64,000 bases of DNA from Candidatus Obscuribacterales bacterium (GCA_019637435.1 JAHBVO010000001.1:1922001-1986000); one strand, 5' to 3'; counted from the stretch's first letter, positions 34,951 to 44,587 are shown. A program made the numbers and translations. Notes: generated by a model not told the origin, from the sequence alone.

Positions 34951-36561
34951 ATGGCTCAAACTGCTACGGTGGAAAATCCGCTTATGTTGGGACTTCCGGA
35001 GGAAAAAAGACCGGAGCCGTTCGCGCTGGTCATATTCGGAGCGCATGGAGACCTCACCAAACGCAAATTGCTACCGGCCATCTATGCGCTGTATGTTCAG
35101 AACTTGCTGCCGGAAGGTTTCGCCATCTTGGGTACGTCCCGAACGGAGAAAACGGACCAGGAATTTCGTGATTCGATGAAGGAAGCCGTCATAAAGTATT
35201 CCGAGGATCTCGAGTTTGACGAAGGAACCTGGGAGCGATTTGCACCTGCCCTTTACTACCGCGCTGGCGACTCTAAGAATCTGGATTCCTACAAGGAAAT
35301 GAAGTCCACGCTCGAGGAGCTTCAGAAGAGCCGTGGCACGATGGGCAACCATATCTTTTACCTCTCTACCCCGCCGAGTTTGTACATGCCGATTGTCACT
35401 AAACTCGCGGAGTCTGGACTGGCATACAAGCGCAAAGGAAGCGAACCCGCCTGGCCCCGGGTGGTGGTCGAGAAACCGTTTGGACATGATCTGCCGTCAT
35501 CGATCGAACTTGACTCGACTCTCCACGATGTTTTGAATGAGCATCAGATTTACCGAATCGACCACTATCTCGGCAAAGAGACTGTTCAGAACATAATGTG
35601 TTTCCGTTTTGCTAACAGCATCTTTGAGCCGATATGGAATCGCGAATTCATCGACCATATTCAGATTACGAGCGCGGAAACGATCGGTGTCGAGGATAGA
35701 GGTGCATACTACGAGGAAGCCGGAGCGCTGCGCGACATGCTCCAGAACCACCTCATGCAGCTCGTTGCCCTGGTCGCAATGGAACCTCCTATTTCATTGG
35801 ACCCCGAATCAACCCGAGATGAACGTGTCAAAGTCCTCAAAGCAATTCGACCCTTGTCACCGGAGACTATCGATAATTTTTCAGTAAGAGGGCAGTACGG
35901 TGACGGATTTGTATTAGGAAACAGGGCGCAGCGCTACCGCGATGAGATAAATGTTTCGCCTGAATCAAGTCGTGAAACATTTGCGGCGATGAAACTGTAC
36001 ATCGACAATTGGCGCTGGGCCGGTGTACCAATTTATCTGCGGAGTGGAAAACGCCTGGCCAAGCGCCTGACGGAGATCGCTGTCCAGTTTCGCAAACCAC
36101 CAAAACAATTGTTTGACCAACTTGGCGGCTCGATTTATCACGAGATGCCTAAGTCCGAAAGTCCAAACGTTCTGGTCATGAAGATTCAGCCTGACGATGG
36201 TATTTCGCTCAAGTTCGCGACCAAACAGCCGGGACCGACGACACAAATCAGATCGTTAACAATGGACTTTCGCTATGGCACCGCATTTGGTAGCAGAACT
36301 CCGTCGGCGTATGAACGCCTGATTTTGGATGCGTTAATCGGCGACCCGTCGCTGTTTGCTCGTTCTGATTTTGTTGAGGCCTCATGGATTCTGTACCAAC
36401 CGTTGATCGAACACTGGGAAAAAACTGTTCCAGGAAAATCGAACGATAAGGGCAGCGAGATCCACCATCGCCCGTTTCCGAACTACGACTCCGGTTCCTG
36501 GGGACCTCCTGAGTCCGACGAAATGCTTGCCATCGAAGGGCATGCCTGGAGGGAACTATGA
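34951..36561 (+). CDS. zwf: Glucose-6-phosphate 1-dehydrogenase
   Basis: A 536-residue enzyme oxidising glucose 6-phosphate to 6-phosphogluconolactone with NADP, the first step of the oxidative pentose phosphate pathway. The nucleotide motif GAHGDLTKRKL is at 30-40 and the substrate motif RIDHYLGKE at 202-210. The length fits the family (about 490-540). GAGG stands before the ATG. It heads a four-gene operon with opcA (overlap four bases), pgl and gnd, which together carry the whole oxidative branch. The end of the protein (GSWGPPESDEMLAIEG) is typical. Confidence is very high. Confidence 0.97.
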   Translation: MAQTATVENPLMLGLPEEKRPEPFALVIFGAHGDLTKRKLLPAIYALYVQNLLPEGFAILGTSRTEKTDQEFRDSMKEAVIKYSEDLEFDEGTWERFAPALYYRAGDSKNLDSYKEMKSTLEELQKSRGTMGNHIFYLSTPPSLYMPIVTKLAESGLAYKRKGSEPAWPRVVVEKPFGHDLPSSIELDSTLHDVLNEHQIYRIDHYLGKETVQNIMCFRFANSIFEPIWNREFIDHIQITSAETIGVEDRGAYYEEAGALRDMLQNHLMQLVALVAMEPPISLDPESTRDERVKVLKAIRPLSPETIDNFSVRGQYGDGFVLGNRAQRYRDEINVSPESSRETFAAMKLYIDNWRWAGVPIYLRSGKRLAKRLTEIAVQFRKPPKQLFDQLGGSIYHEMPKSESPNVLVMKIQPDDGISLKFATKQPGPTTQIRSLTMDFRYGTAFGSRTPSAYERLILDALIGDPSLFARSDFVEASWILYQPLIEHWEKTVPGKSNDKGSEIHHRPFPNYDSGSWGPPESDEMLAIEGHAWREL

Positions 36562-37730
36562 CCCCCGTAGCAAAAGAGAAGGTGGAGATGGCTTCGTTCC
36601 TATCCGGAACCTTCCATCATGTTGATGTCGATCGTATTGAAAAGGAACTCCTCGACCTCTGGCAACAAGCAGGGAAAGGGTCGGATACGGATGAACCCTC
36701 GGTTACACGCGCCTGCAGCATCACCTTCATCCTGTTCACATCCGATCCTGACGCCGAAATTGCTGCTGGAGATCTTCTCGAAGACGTAACGCTTAAACAC
36801 CCCTGCCGAGCCATTCTTGCTATGGCGTTGCCGGCAAAGGAAGAACAGCTTGAAGCCTGGGTGACTGCTCGCTGCCGGATGATTCCAGGTAAAAAAGATA
36901 AGCAAATTTGTTGCGAACAAATTACCGTCCGCTGGCAAGGGGAAGGGACGCGCCATCTCGCTAGCGTGGTTTCGCCGCTTCAACTGGTAGATTTGCCCAC
37001 CTGGCTGTGGTGGCAAGAAGCCGAAGCGAACAAGGAAAATCTTGGACCGTTTCTTCCATTTGTTGAACGCCTGATAGTCGACTCATCTTATCTGGATAAT
37101 AATCTTCCTCGACTTTTTGATCTGCGCGAGGTCTTCAACCGTTTGAAAGAGGGCAGCGCCATGTTCGATTTGAACTGGCGCAGACTGCTTCCCTGGAGGC
37201 AGGCAATCGCTCGTTCGTTTGAAGAGTCTTTAGGAATTTTGTCTCTTGAAGAACTCGACTTGATTTCCTCCGTCACAATCGGTGTCGCGCAACCCGCCGA
37301 AAGTGCCTCCAAAGGCTACTCGGCTCAGTCCCTACTTCTGGTCTCATGGCTTGCTTCTCGCCTGTCCTGGAAAGTATTGTCGGTGAAGAAAAATGCCGAA
37401 AACGAAGTCGACATTGTTCTGAAATGGAGTCGCAAAAAAATCGATGTTGCCCTCAGAGCTGTTCCTCTGGATAACGTCACGCCAGGCACTGTCTGTTTCT
37501 TCGCTGCCGACTTTGTCGGTAAAACTAAATCGCTTGTCGTGATGCAAAAAGAAGGTTGTCCGGGTTTGGAAGTCGACTTGGTAGAAAAGTCGGAAGTCCA
37601 AGAAACTCTGTGCATGACCGAAATACCAGCTCCACAACTCGTAGTCGACATTCTGGACAGCCCAATTACCGGGGAAGTTTATGCAGAGCTTCTCGAGCTT
37701 CTTTGCGAACTCGCCGGAAATTTAAAGTGA
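36558..37730 (+). CDS. opcA: OpcA, glucose-6-phosphate dehydrogenase assembly protein
   Basis: A 390-residue protein of the OpcA family, which in cyanobacteria tunes assembly and activity of Zwf. Conserved parts are seen at the N-terminus (LSGTFHHVDVDRIEKELLDLW), in the middle (ITVRWQGEGTRHLASVVSPLQLVDLPTWLWW), and in the next stretch (LPFVERLIVDSSYLD). It starts inside the end of zwf (ATGA overlap), as in cyanobacteria where the two genes are also paired. In cyanobacteria OpcA responds to redox through thioredoxin; whether that holds here cannot be read from sequence. Its presence supports a cyanobacteria-related host. Confidence 0.92.
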   Translation: MTPVAKEKVEMASFLSGTFHHVDVDRIEKELLDLWQQAGKGSDTDEPSVTRACSITFILFTSDPDAEIAAGDLLEDVTLKHPCRAILAMALPAKEEQLEAWVTARCRMIPGKKDKQICCEQITVRWQGEGTRHLASVVSPLQLVDLPTWLWWQEAEANKENLGPFLPFVERLIVDSSYLDNNLPRLFDLREVFNRLKEGSAMFDLNWRRLLPWRQAIARSFEESLGILSLEELDLISSVTIGVAQPAESASKGYSAQSLLLVSWLASRLSWKVLSVKKNAENEVDIVLKWSRKKIDVALRAVPLDNVTPGTVCFFAADFVGKTKSLVVMQKEGCPGLEVDLVEKSEVQETLCMTEIPAPQLVVDILDSPITGEVYAELLELLCELAGNLK

Positions 37731-37752
37731 TCACCAGTCAAAGCAGGGACCA

Positions 37753-38526
37753 ATGGAAACGAAAGGCAAACTGAAAATCGCTCAATCAAGCGGAGCTCTG
37801 ACTCTTAGTCTGGCGTCAGACATCGTCGATATGGCGGCCAAAGCAGTCGCCGATCATGGCAGCTTCAGCTTTGCTCTTTCCGGTGGAAATACTCCAAAGG
37901 CACTCTACAACGCGCTTTCTTCAGCTCCACTTAAATATGAGATGCCCTGGAAAAAGACATTTTTCTTCTTCGGCGATGAGCGCTGCGTTCCTCGATCGAG
38001 TCCTGAAAGCAACTACCGGATGGTCGATGAAGCGATGTTTAAACAAGTGCCTGTCAGAGCTGAAAACATTTTCTCACTGCTTGACCCGGAAATCGATCCG
38101 AAACAATCCGCTCTGGACTACGAGACCAGAATGCGCAAATTTTTCGATATCCAAGCTCAAGAGTTGCCGAGGTTCGATCTAGTTTTGTTGGGACTGGGCG
38201 ATGATGGGCACACCGCGTCTCTTTTCCCGGGCACGAAAGCGCTCACGGAAACGGAACGTTTATGCACCGAAAACTTCGTTCCGAAGTTCGATTGTTATCG
38301 AATTACAATGACGTTGCCGGTAATCAATAACGCCAAAAACATCGTCTTCATGGTGTCAGGCAGCGGCAAATCTGAAGTGCTCTCGCATGTTATCTGCGAG
38401 AAAACCACTGAGAAGGAAAAGGTTTCCTACCCGTCGCAACTGGTAGATCCCAAGAATGGCCAGCTTAAGTGGTACCTTGACCAGGATGCAGCGTCCAAGC
38501 TCAGTCTGACCGAATGTAAATCATGA
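37753..38526 (+). CDS. pgl: 6-phosphogluconolactonase
   Basis: A 257-residue enzyme that hydrolyses 6-phosphogluconolactone, the second step of the oxidative pentose phosphate pathway. The family signatures are LSGGNTPKALYNAL near the start, FFGDERCVP in the middle, and LLGLGDDGHTASLFPG. The gene lies 22 bases behind opcA and 65 bases before gnd in the same direction, so the operon holds the steps in reaction order. The length is normal for the soluble (DevB/NagB-type) lactonase. Confidence 0.95.
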   Translation: METKGKLKIAQSSGALTLSLASDIVDMAAKAVADHGSFSFALSGGNTPKALYNALSSAPLKYEMPWKKTFFFFGDERCVPRSSPESNYRMVDEAMFKQVPVRAENIFSLLDPEIDPKQSALDYETRMRKFFDIQAQELPRFDLVLLGLGDDGHTASLFPGTKALTETERLCTENFVPKFDCYRITMTLPVINNAKNIVFMVSGSGKSEVLSHVICEKTTEKEKVSYPSQLVDPKNGQLKWYLDQDAASKLSLTECKS

Positions 38527-38591
38527 TTTTGAACAAAGAGTGACCGCAAAATCCTCATCAAATTGAATGTGGAAAATCTGGAGGGAGTAAG

Positions 38592-40043
38592 ATGACGAAG
38601 AAAGCAAAAATCGGACTGGTCGGGCTCGGTGTGATGGGCGAGAACCTGGCCCTCAACATTGAACGCAACGGTTATCCGATTGCAGTCTACAACCGGAGCC
38701 CTGACAAAGTTGACGCGTTTATGAAAGAACGAGCCAAAGACAAGGATGTTATCGGTTGCAAGGACGTTAAAACCTTCGTCGATAGCCTGGAAACACCCAG
38801 GAAAATTATTCTTCTCGTCAAAGCCGGTGCTCCTGTCGACAGCACGATCGACATGCTCAGACCATTCCTCGATGATGGCGATATCATCATCGACGGCGGC
38901 AACTCTCATTACGAAGACACGCGACGCCGCGAAAAGAGTTTGGCAATGGATGGCTTGCAACTGATCGGTTCCGGTGTTTCCGGCGGCGAAGAGGGCGCTC
39001 TCAATGGACCTTCACTAATGCCTGGTGGTAACAAAGATGCTTACGAGCAGATCAGACCAATCTGGGAGGCAATCGCTGCAAAAGTTGATGACGGTCCATG
39101 CGTAACCTATCTTGGTCCCGACGGAGCTGGACACTTTGTGAAGATGGTGCACAACGGTATCGAATATGGTGACATGCAATTGATCGCCGAAGTCTACGAT
39201 ATCATGCGGCGCGGCCTCGGCATGGAAGCTGATGAGATCGCCGAAACTTTTAACGAGTGGAACGAGGAAAAGCTTGATTCGTTCTTGATCGAAATTACCG
39301 CAAAGATACTCACAGTCACCGATCCTGAAACAAAGAAACCGCTTGTTGACTTGATCGTCGATAAAGCCGGACAGAAAGGTACAGGGCGCTGGACCTCGCA
39401 AGTTGCTCTGGAGCTTGGAGTGCCTGTCCCCACAATCGACTCCGCACTCACGGCTCGTATGTTGTCCGCGATGAAAGATGAGCGAGTCGTTGCTTCGAAA
39501 ACTCTATCAGGCCCAGTACCGATCGTTGAAGAGGGACTGGACAAGGAAGACTTCCTGGATTGTCTTTCTGAGGCACTCTATGCGAGCAAGGTTTGTAGTT
39601 ATGCGCAGGGTATGGCACTTATCAGAGCCGGCTCCGATCACTACGAGTGGAATATCAACCTTGCCGAAACAGCCAGAATCTGGAAGGGTGGCTGCATAAT
39701 CCGAGCTGAGCTTCTCGAAGAAATTCGTAAAGCTTATGCTGACAACCCGAAGCTAGCGAATTTGTTGATAGACCCGAACTTTGCTAAGTACATCGTTGAA
39801 GTTCAGCAAGACTGGCGTTATGTGATCGCTTTTGCGCAAAACAACGGAATCGCTGTTCCTGCCTTGTCGTCAAGCCTTGCCTATTTCGACATGTATCGCA
39901 CCGAGCACTTGCCGCAAAACCTCACGCAAGCGCAACGCGACTTTTTCGGTGCCCACACCTACGAGCGTCTGGACAAGCCGGGAGCTGGCTTTGTTCACAC
40001 TGAGTGGGAAGACTTAGTCAAAGAGCGAGCCAAAAGCTCCTGA
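38592..40043 (+). CDS. gnd: 6-phosphogluconate dehydrogenase, decarboxylating
   Basis: A 483-residue NADP-linked enzyme making ribulose 5-phosphate. The nucleotide motif GLVGLGVMGENLALN begins at residue 8; NRSPDKVDAF follows; the substrate signature SGVSGGEEGALNGPSLMPGG and catalytic GHFVKMVHNGIEYGDMQ are complete; the C-terminus has the usual RTEHLPQNLTQAQRDFFGAHTYERLD. The long (NADP-type) form, as in cyanobacteria and E. coli. GGAGGGAG stands before the ATG. It ends the operon; the giant kinase gene converges with only eight bases between the two stop codons. Confidence 0.97.
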   Translation: MTKKAKIGLVGLGVMGENLALNIERNGYPIAVYNRSPDKVDAFMKERAKDKDVIGCKDVKTFVDSLETPRKIILLVKAGAPVDSTIDMLRPFLDDGDIIIDGGNSHYEDTRRREKSLAMDGLQLIGSGVSGGEEGALNGPSLMPGGNKDAYEQIRPIWEAIAAKVDDGPCVTYLGPDGAGHFVKMVHNGIEYGDMQLIAEVYDIMRRGLGMEADEIAETFNEWNEEKLDSFLIEITAKILTVTDPETKKPLVDLIVDKAGQKGTGRWTSQVALELGVPVPTIDSALTARMLSAMKDERVVASKTLSGPVPIVEEGLDKEDFLDCLSEALYASKVCSYAQGMALIRAGSDHYEWNINLAETARIWKGGCIIRAELLEEIRKAYADNPKLANLLIDPNFAKYIVEVQQDWRYVIAFAQNNGIAVPALSSSLAYFDMYRTEHLPQNLTQAQRDFFGAHTYERLDKPGAGFVHTEWEDLVKERAKSS

Positions 40044-40051
40044 GCCATAGG

Positions 40052-43000
40052 TTAAAAATCTACGCCTTCTTCAGGTTCCGCTGTGCGAAACTCTCCTGGG
40101 TCAGTCGGCTTAACGCCTTCCTCCGGTTTGCGTTCTCGCGGTTTTGCGATCTCCGATCCTTCGCCTGTCTCATTTGATCCTAAACCGATATCGGTTGAGG
40201 AATCTTCCGAAGGTGATGACGTTTGAATTGAATCTTGTGAACCGGGAACTATGCGGGATTTTGGCGGTTCTGGCTGCGTTTGGTTGTTAGAACCGGGCGG
40301 CTTGCTAAACATATTTTGCAGAGCTTGGAATTTTGCCTGCACATCAGTTGGATTGGAAACAAAATACCAGGCGGACAGGCAGAATGTGAGAACCACCGAG
40401 ACCACGACAATCATCGCGACTGAAACCCAGTTGGAGGTCGGCGGTGGAGGAATTGCTTGCTGCTGACGTCGTCGTAGATCCAGCGGCGCCGATTGTGTTT
40501 CTTCGATAGTGGTGCTTACACTTTCGGCCTCGTTCAGAGAGGGTTGTAATGAGCCTGGGTTTGTCATGGCTCGAATCTCTTGCTTCTCATCAAAAGACAG
40601 TTTGGGAAGCCCTGTCCCAAGCGCATTCAATTCTGCAGAGGTTTGGACTTCAAAATTGGTTTGAGGATCTGACGGGCTCGCCAGAAGATCTCGGACCGGG
40701 CGACGCTCTTGCATCTTTATTTGATTAGCGCTCCAGGTATCGCTTGTTTCCTCCTGAGTCGCCTTCTGGTGAATGCCGGAATTCGCCGAAGCTGCTTGAG
40801 CCGCCGCTGCTGCTGCTGCGCTGCCTCTCCATGCGTCGCCGGTCTGGCTCTGGCGATGGCGTTCCGAGCCGCCCCAAGGCTGCGTTCCGCTGGATGCTCT
40901 AGCGGGATCTTGAAGTTCTCCTGCAGTCTGCGACTCAGAGCTTCGACCCGGTTCTGATTCCGACTGACTCTCTCCCCAGCCTGGAATGTGTTGCTGCTGG
41001 TCCTTCGCCCAGGCTTCGTTCTCCTTGAAGGAGCCGGTCTGCTCGTCGACTGCATCAGTATCTGTCGCCCATTGGAATGGAACGGGCGCGCTCGAGGCTG
41101 GTCCGCTCGCAATTCCAAGCAGCTTATCGACATCCAGCTCTGAGACTGGGCAACGTTGCAATTCGACTGGAAGATCCTCGTTGGGCAAATCCATTTGAAC
41201 GCACTTTAGCCAGAAATGCAGTGCCGTTTTAAACTCTTGCGCACTTTGCCACCGTTTATCCGGATGTGTTTGCAGAGCCTTTTGCAGAATCTGATCCAGC
41301 ATTTTGGTTTTGGGCAACTGAACTTCCATTTCGACCAACGGTTTCGGCTTTATGTTCTCGTTGCAGTGCGCCGCCATCACATTGATTAATGTGCCTTTCG
41401 AATACGGTGGCGTGCCAGTCACAGATTCGTACAACAGGACGCCAAGAGAGTAAAGGTCGGAGCGCGTCGAAAGCAATTTGCCCGAGCATTGCTCGGGACT
41501 CATGTAGATCGGCGAGCCAAGCGCTTGTCCAACATGTGTCAATCGCTGCATGTCGCCTTGCACTTTGGCGATACCGAAGTCCAGAATTTTTACGACCATG
41601 TCGTTGTCGACTTCTTTGATCAGAATTATGTTGCCGGTTTTCAGATCTCTATGAATGAGACCGCCGGCATGCGCATAAGCTAACGCGTCCAAAATCTGTG
41701 AAAGGATATCGACGATATTTTCGGGCTCTTCCAGCTTACCGAGTGCGCGGATGATTTCTTGAAGGCTGATTCCGCGAACCCTCTCCATCACGAGGAACAT
41801 TTGATCGCGCGCGCTGAAAGAGTCGATGTAACCAACAATGTTTTTGTGATCGAGCTGCGAATGTGTTTTGATTTCTTGTGAAAAACGCAGTACGTCTTGC
41901 GGGTTGGGTGAACGCAAAGTCTTGATGGCGACTAGCCTTCCTGTAGCAATTTGTTTTGCGCGATAGACGATTGCCATTCCGCCTTGACCAATCACATCTA
42001 AAACTTCATAACTATGAGCGAGCACCGTTCCGACCAGAGGATCGGTCGAGTATGTTGGAATCGCCGGTCTTTCTGGTGTTTCAGCATGGCGGACAATTTG
42101 TTGGACAGTCGGCTGGGACTTCGGCGCTGGTTGCTTCTGTTCGTCGTCAGTAAGACGCTCCGAGTTTGCCGGCAAAACGAATGGTGCAAGCTCGTATATG
42201 CTGTCAGTCGATCTGAAGTCCTGAAGCACATCTTCTTCGTCATACTGATATTCGTCCGACTGATTCCCGCCCGCCTCCTGATTTTCTTTGGTGAGCTGGA
42301 GGCTACCCGCACCAATGAAAATCTGGTCGATATCAGCTGTGGCGATGCCGATTCTGTTCACGTCAAATGGTTCAGCATCAGGCGGTTCGAAATTAGATTG
42401 CCCGTTTTCAACTTCACTTAAAATAGACTCGCTCAGCGACGTCTCTCCACTTGTTTGGACTTCGCTTTCAGTTTCTAAGATCGCTTCAGAAAGTGAGGCG
42501 CCGACCGACGTCTCTTCCTCGCCGCCTGCCTGAACAGGATTTCCCCATGGCAGTATCTGTGCTGCGTCGCTCTGCTCCGGCTGTTCACCGGTGACAAATG
42601 CCATTGGATCTATTTGCTGCTCACCCGTGATGTATGCTCCGGCTCCTGCATCCTCCGAATACAAAGGAGTAGGTATCGAGTGCTTTCCTGTCGTGAAGCC
42701 GGGAACGGGCTGCTGCGTCTCATCAAATCCTGAAGTATTATGCTCTGCGGTGATTCGACCACGTTCGGAAATATCATTCACATGACCAAGCTGTTCTGAT
42801 GTCTCTTGTATCGCTGAACTGTCGTTGTCTGAAATTGCCGCTTCATTTTCGATCCGACCGTGCTCGGCAATGTCTTGTTCGCCGGTAATCGCACCATGCG
42901 TCTCAGCCGGGGCATTGCCGCCTGAGCTATCTTGTTTGAGCCAATCGGCGGTGTCGCCGTCGTTGCCGCTGGCACCAGATGCGGTGGCGAACGTTTTTTC

Positions 43001-44587
43001 GGTCTGCTCGGTGTCAGACTCCTCCGGAAAATCATCGTCCCCATCGCTAAAAAGATTTCCGACTGTTTTTGGACTGAACGTCGTCGAGTGTTCGTTTACA
43101 GAGTTCGCAGTTTTGGAAACACTTTCGTCGACGATATCTTCGACACCGTCTTGCGCCGTTTCGCTCGGCGGCGCGAATTGCTGTTGACTGTCATCGTTTA
43201 ATTCAAACGTTCTACCGGTGGCATGAGCCTTCTGCTCTCCCGATTGCTCTGCCCATCCGGACTCTTCCCATGAACTTTTTCCGGCTGCGTCTTCCCATCC
43301 CGTTTGCTCCGACCATCGATCTTGTCTGGAGTTTATATCTTCCCAGCCGGTGGCCTCTTCCCAGGAGCCTGCCGAACTGTTTTCTCTGTGGGCATTGAGA
43401 GCCGATGATTCTACCGCTTCCATCTGCCTATTCGACGACGATTCCACTGCCGCTTCAGTTGGCTGCGATTCGGCAAAACTGCTTTCAGGGGAGCGCGCCT
43501 GAGTCTCTGTGGTGAAAGGGGCGGCAATGTTCAAACCGACCGATATGGCGTCGGACTCATCTGGTCCGGACTGTACGACGCTCAACGTCTGCGGCTCCGC
43601 GTCTGCAGAACTGGTGCTTGAAACCGACGTTTCAGCCGGCGGTTGCGTCTGTTCCGGTAAACTCTGGATAGATTTTTCAGTCTCAGGCAAAAACTGTGCT
43701 TTCCCGGCTGCAGGGGTGTCTTTTTGCGATTTGAATTTGTCAAATTTGATGGGTGACAGTTTTTGGCTTACACGATTCGGATCGTATGTAGGCCTTCTTG
43801 TCGGCATCAGTTTCTGGTCCTCAGCGACGACCACGACAGGATCGAGTTCGTATATGCTGTTTTCCGGAAAGAAATTGCCAGGGTCGGATCCGTTACCGGT
43901 TTCTTGTTGTGGTAACGCCAGAGTCTCTTTTGCGTCCTCCAGCTCACCGACCTTCGGTCCTTCCTCTTGTTGCGCGTTCAGCGATGCTCCTGCATCCTGC
44001 TCGATCGGTTGCTGGAGCGATTCCTGGCGATTTGCCGTAACCTCTTCGACCTCTCCGGCACCCAGCTCTGCTCGAGCCTGTTCAATTCTGCTTTGCGCGG
44101 CTTTCGAGTTGTCAATTCGGTTCTTTAGAATGCTGTCCTGAGCAATTTTGGCTTGCTCCTGCGTAGCTCTGACCTTTTGTACCTGGATCTTCGCCTTCAA
44201 ACGACTGCCGCGCGGCGGAAGACCGGATGAAGAAGAAGTGTCCGGAGTCTGTGCTGGAGTCAGGTCTGAAGGTGTCGATTTCTCAGTCGCGTCTATGGAA
44301 ACAATGTCGTTAGCTTCGTTTTTTGACTGTTCTTCGGCTTCCACGGGCGTTGCAGCTGTTTCGGATTCAGACGGAACAGACGCGGAAGATTCAGCAGGAG
44401 ACTCAGGCTCAACCTCTTCAAACGTGTCGGGAGATAGACGAATGTCATCAGGAACCACGATTGGAGCGAGATCGTACACACTGTTTTCCGGAAACAGATA
44501 CACAGGCAATTTCTGCTCAGCAGCTTGATCCTTAGCTGAGCCAGCCGATTCCTGTTCGTCTTTCTTCGACTCGTCGTCGTTGGGCAT
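40052..44587 (-). CDS. Giant Ser/Thr protein kinase with long disordered arms and membrane segment
   Basis: A 1511-residue protein. Residues 1-850 are acidic, disordered and rich in Glu, Ser, Gln and Thr. Three short motifs of the form S-[VI]-Y-[DE]-L-[AD]-P recur in it, near residues 36-42, 241-247 and 792-798, and there are runs of GWE and TGEQ repeats. The kinase domain spans about 855-1115: GQGGMAIVY, Lys889, HRD 979-981, DFG, and an intact SPE in the activation segment. A second disordered region leads to one membrane segment at about 1383-1410 and a Pro/Glu-rich tail. Unlike the LRR kinases it has no folded extracytoplasmic part. A palindromic repeat forms codons of the tail. The long N-terminal arm may collect phosphosites or partners. 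Confidence 0.88.
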   Translation of the reverse strand: MPNDDESKKDEQESAGSAKDQAAEQKLPVYLFPENSVYDLAPIVVPDDIRLSPDTFEEVEPESPAESSASVPSESETAATPVEAEEQSKNEANDIVSIDATEKSTPSDLTPAQTPDTSSSSGLPPRGSRLKAKIQVQKVRATQEQAKIAQDSILKNRIDNSKAAQSRIEQARAELGAGEVEEVTANRQESLQQPIEQDAGASLNAQQEEGPKVGELEDAKETLALPQQETGNGSDPGNFFPENSIYELDPVVVVAEDQKLMPTRRPTYDPNRVSQKLSPIKFDKFKSQKDTPAAGKAQFLPETEKSIQSLPEQTQPPAETSVSSTSSADAEPQTLSVVQSGPDESDAISVGLNIAAPFTTETQARSPESSFAESQPTEAAVESSSNRQMEAVESSALNAHRENSSAGSWEEATGWEDINSRQDRWSEQTGWEDAAGKSSWEESGWAEQSGEQKAHATGRTFELNDDSQQQFAPPSETAQDGVEDIVDESVSKTANSVNEHSTTFSPKTVGNLFSDGDDDFPEESDTEQTEKTFATASGASGNDGDTADWLKQDSSGGNAPAETHGAITGEQDIAEHGRIENEAAISDNDSSAIQETSEQLGHVNDISERGRITAEHNTSGFDETQQPVPGFTTGKHSIPTPLYSEDAGAGAYITGEQQIDPMAFVTGEQPEQSDAAQILPWGNPVQAGGEEETSVGASLSEAILETESEVQTSGETSLSESILSEVENGQSNFEPPDAEPFDVNRIGIATADIDQIFIGAGSLQLTKENQEAGGNQSDEYQYDEEDVLQDFRSTDSIYELAPFVLPANSERLTDDEQKQPAPKSQPTVQQIVRHAETPERPAIPTYSTDPLVGTVLAHSYEVLDVIGQGGMAIVYRAKQIATGRLVAIKTLRSPNPQDVLRFSQEIKTHSQLDHKNIVGYIDSFSARDQMFLVMERVRGISLQEIIRALGKLEEPENIVDILSQILDALAYAHAGGLIHRDLKTGNIILIKEVDNDMVVKILDFGIAKVQGDMQRLTHVGQALGSPIYMSPEQCSGKLLSTRSDLYSLGVLLYESVTGTPPYSKGTLINVMAAHCNENIKPKPLVEMEVQLPKTKMLDQILQKALQTHPDKRWQSAQEFKTALHFWLKCVQMDLPNEDLPVELQRCPVSELDVDKLLGIASGPASSAPVPFQWATDTDAVDEQTGSFKENEAWAKDQQQHIPGWGESQSESEPGRSSESQTAGELQDPARASSGTQPWGGSERHRQSQTGDAWRGSAAAAAAAQAASANSGIHQKATQEETSDTWSANQIKMQERRPVRDLLASPSDPQTNFEVQTSAELNALGTGLPKLSFDEKQEIRAMTNPGSLQPSLNEAESVSTTIEETQSAPLDLRRRQQQAIPPPPTSNWVSVAMIVVVSVVLTFCLSAWYFVSNPTDVQAKFQALQNMFSKPPGSNNQTQPEPPKSRIVPGSQDSIQTSSPSEDSSTDIGLGSNETGEGSEIAKPRERKPEEGVKPTDPGEFRTAEPEEGVDF
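40178..40201. repeat. Palindromic repeat, copy 8 (inside a reading frame)
   Basis: TCCTAAACCGATATCGGTTGAGGA on the plus strand is a 24-base inverted repeat with one mismatched pair. It is in the 3' part of the giant kinase gene, where it encodes SSTDIGLG near residue 1464, about 130 bases before the stop codon. Confidence 0.9.
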
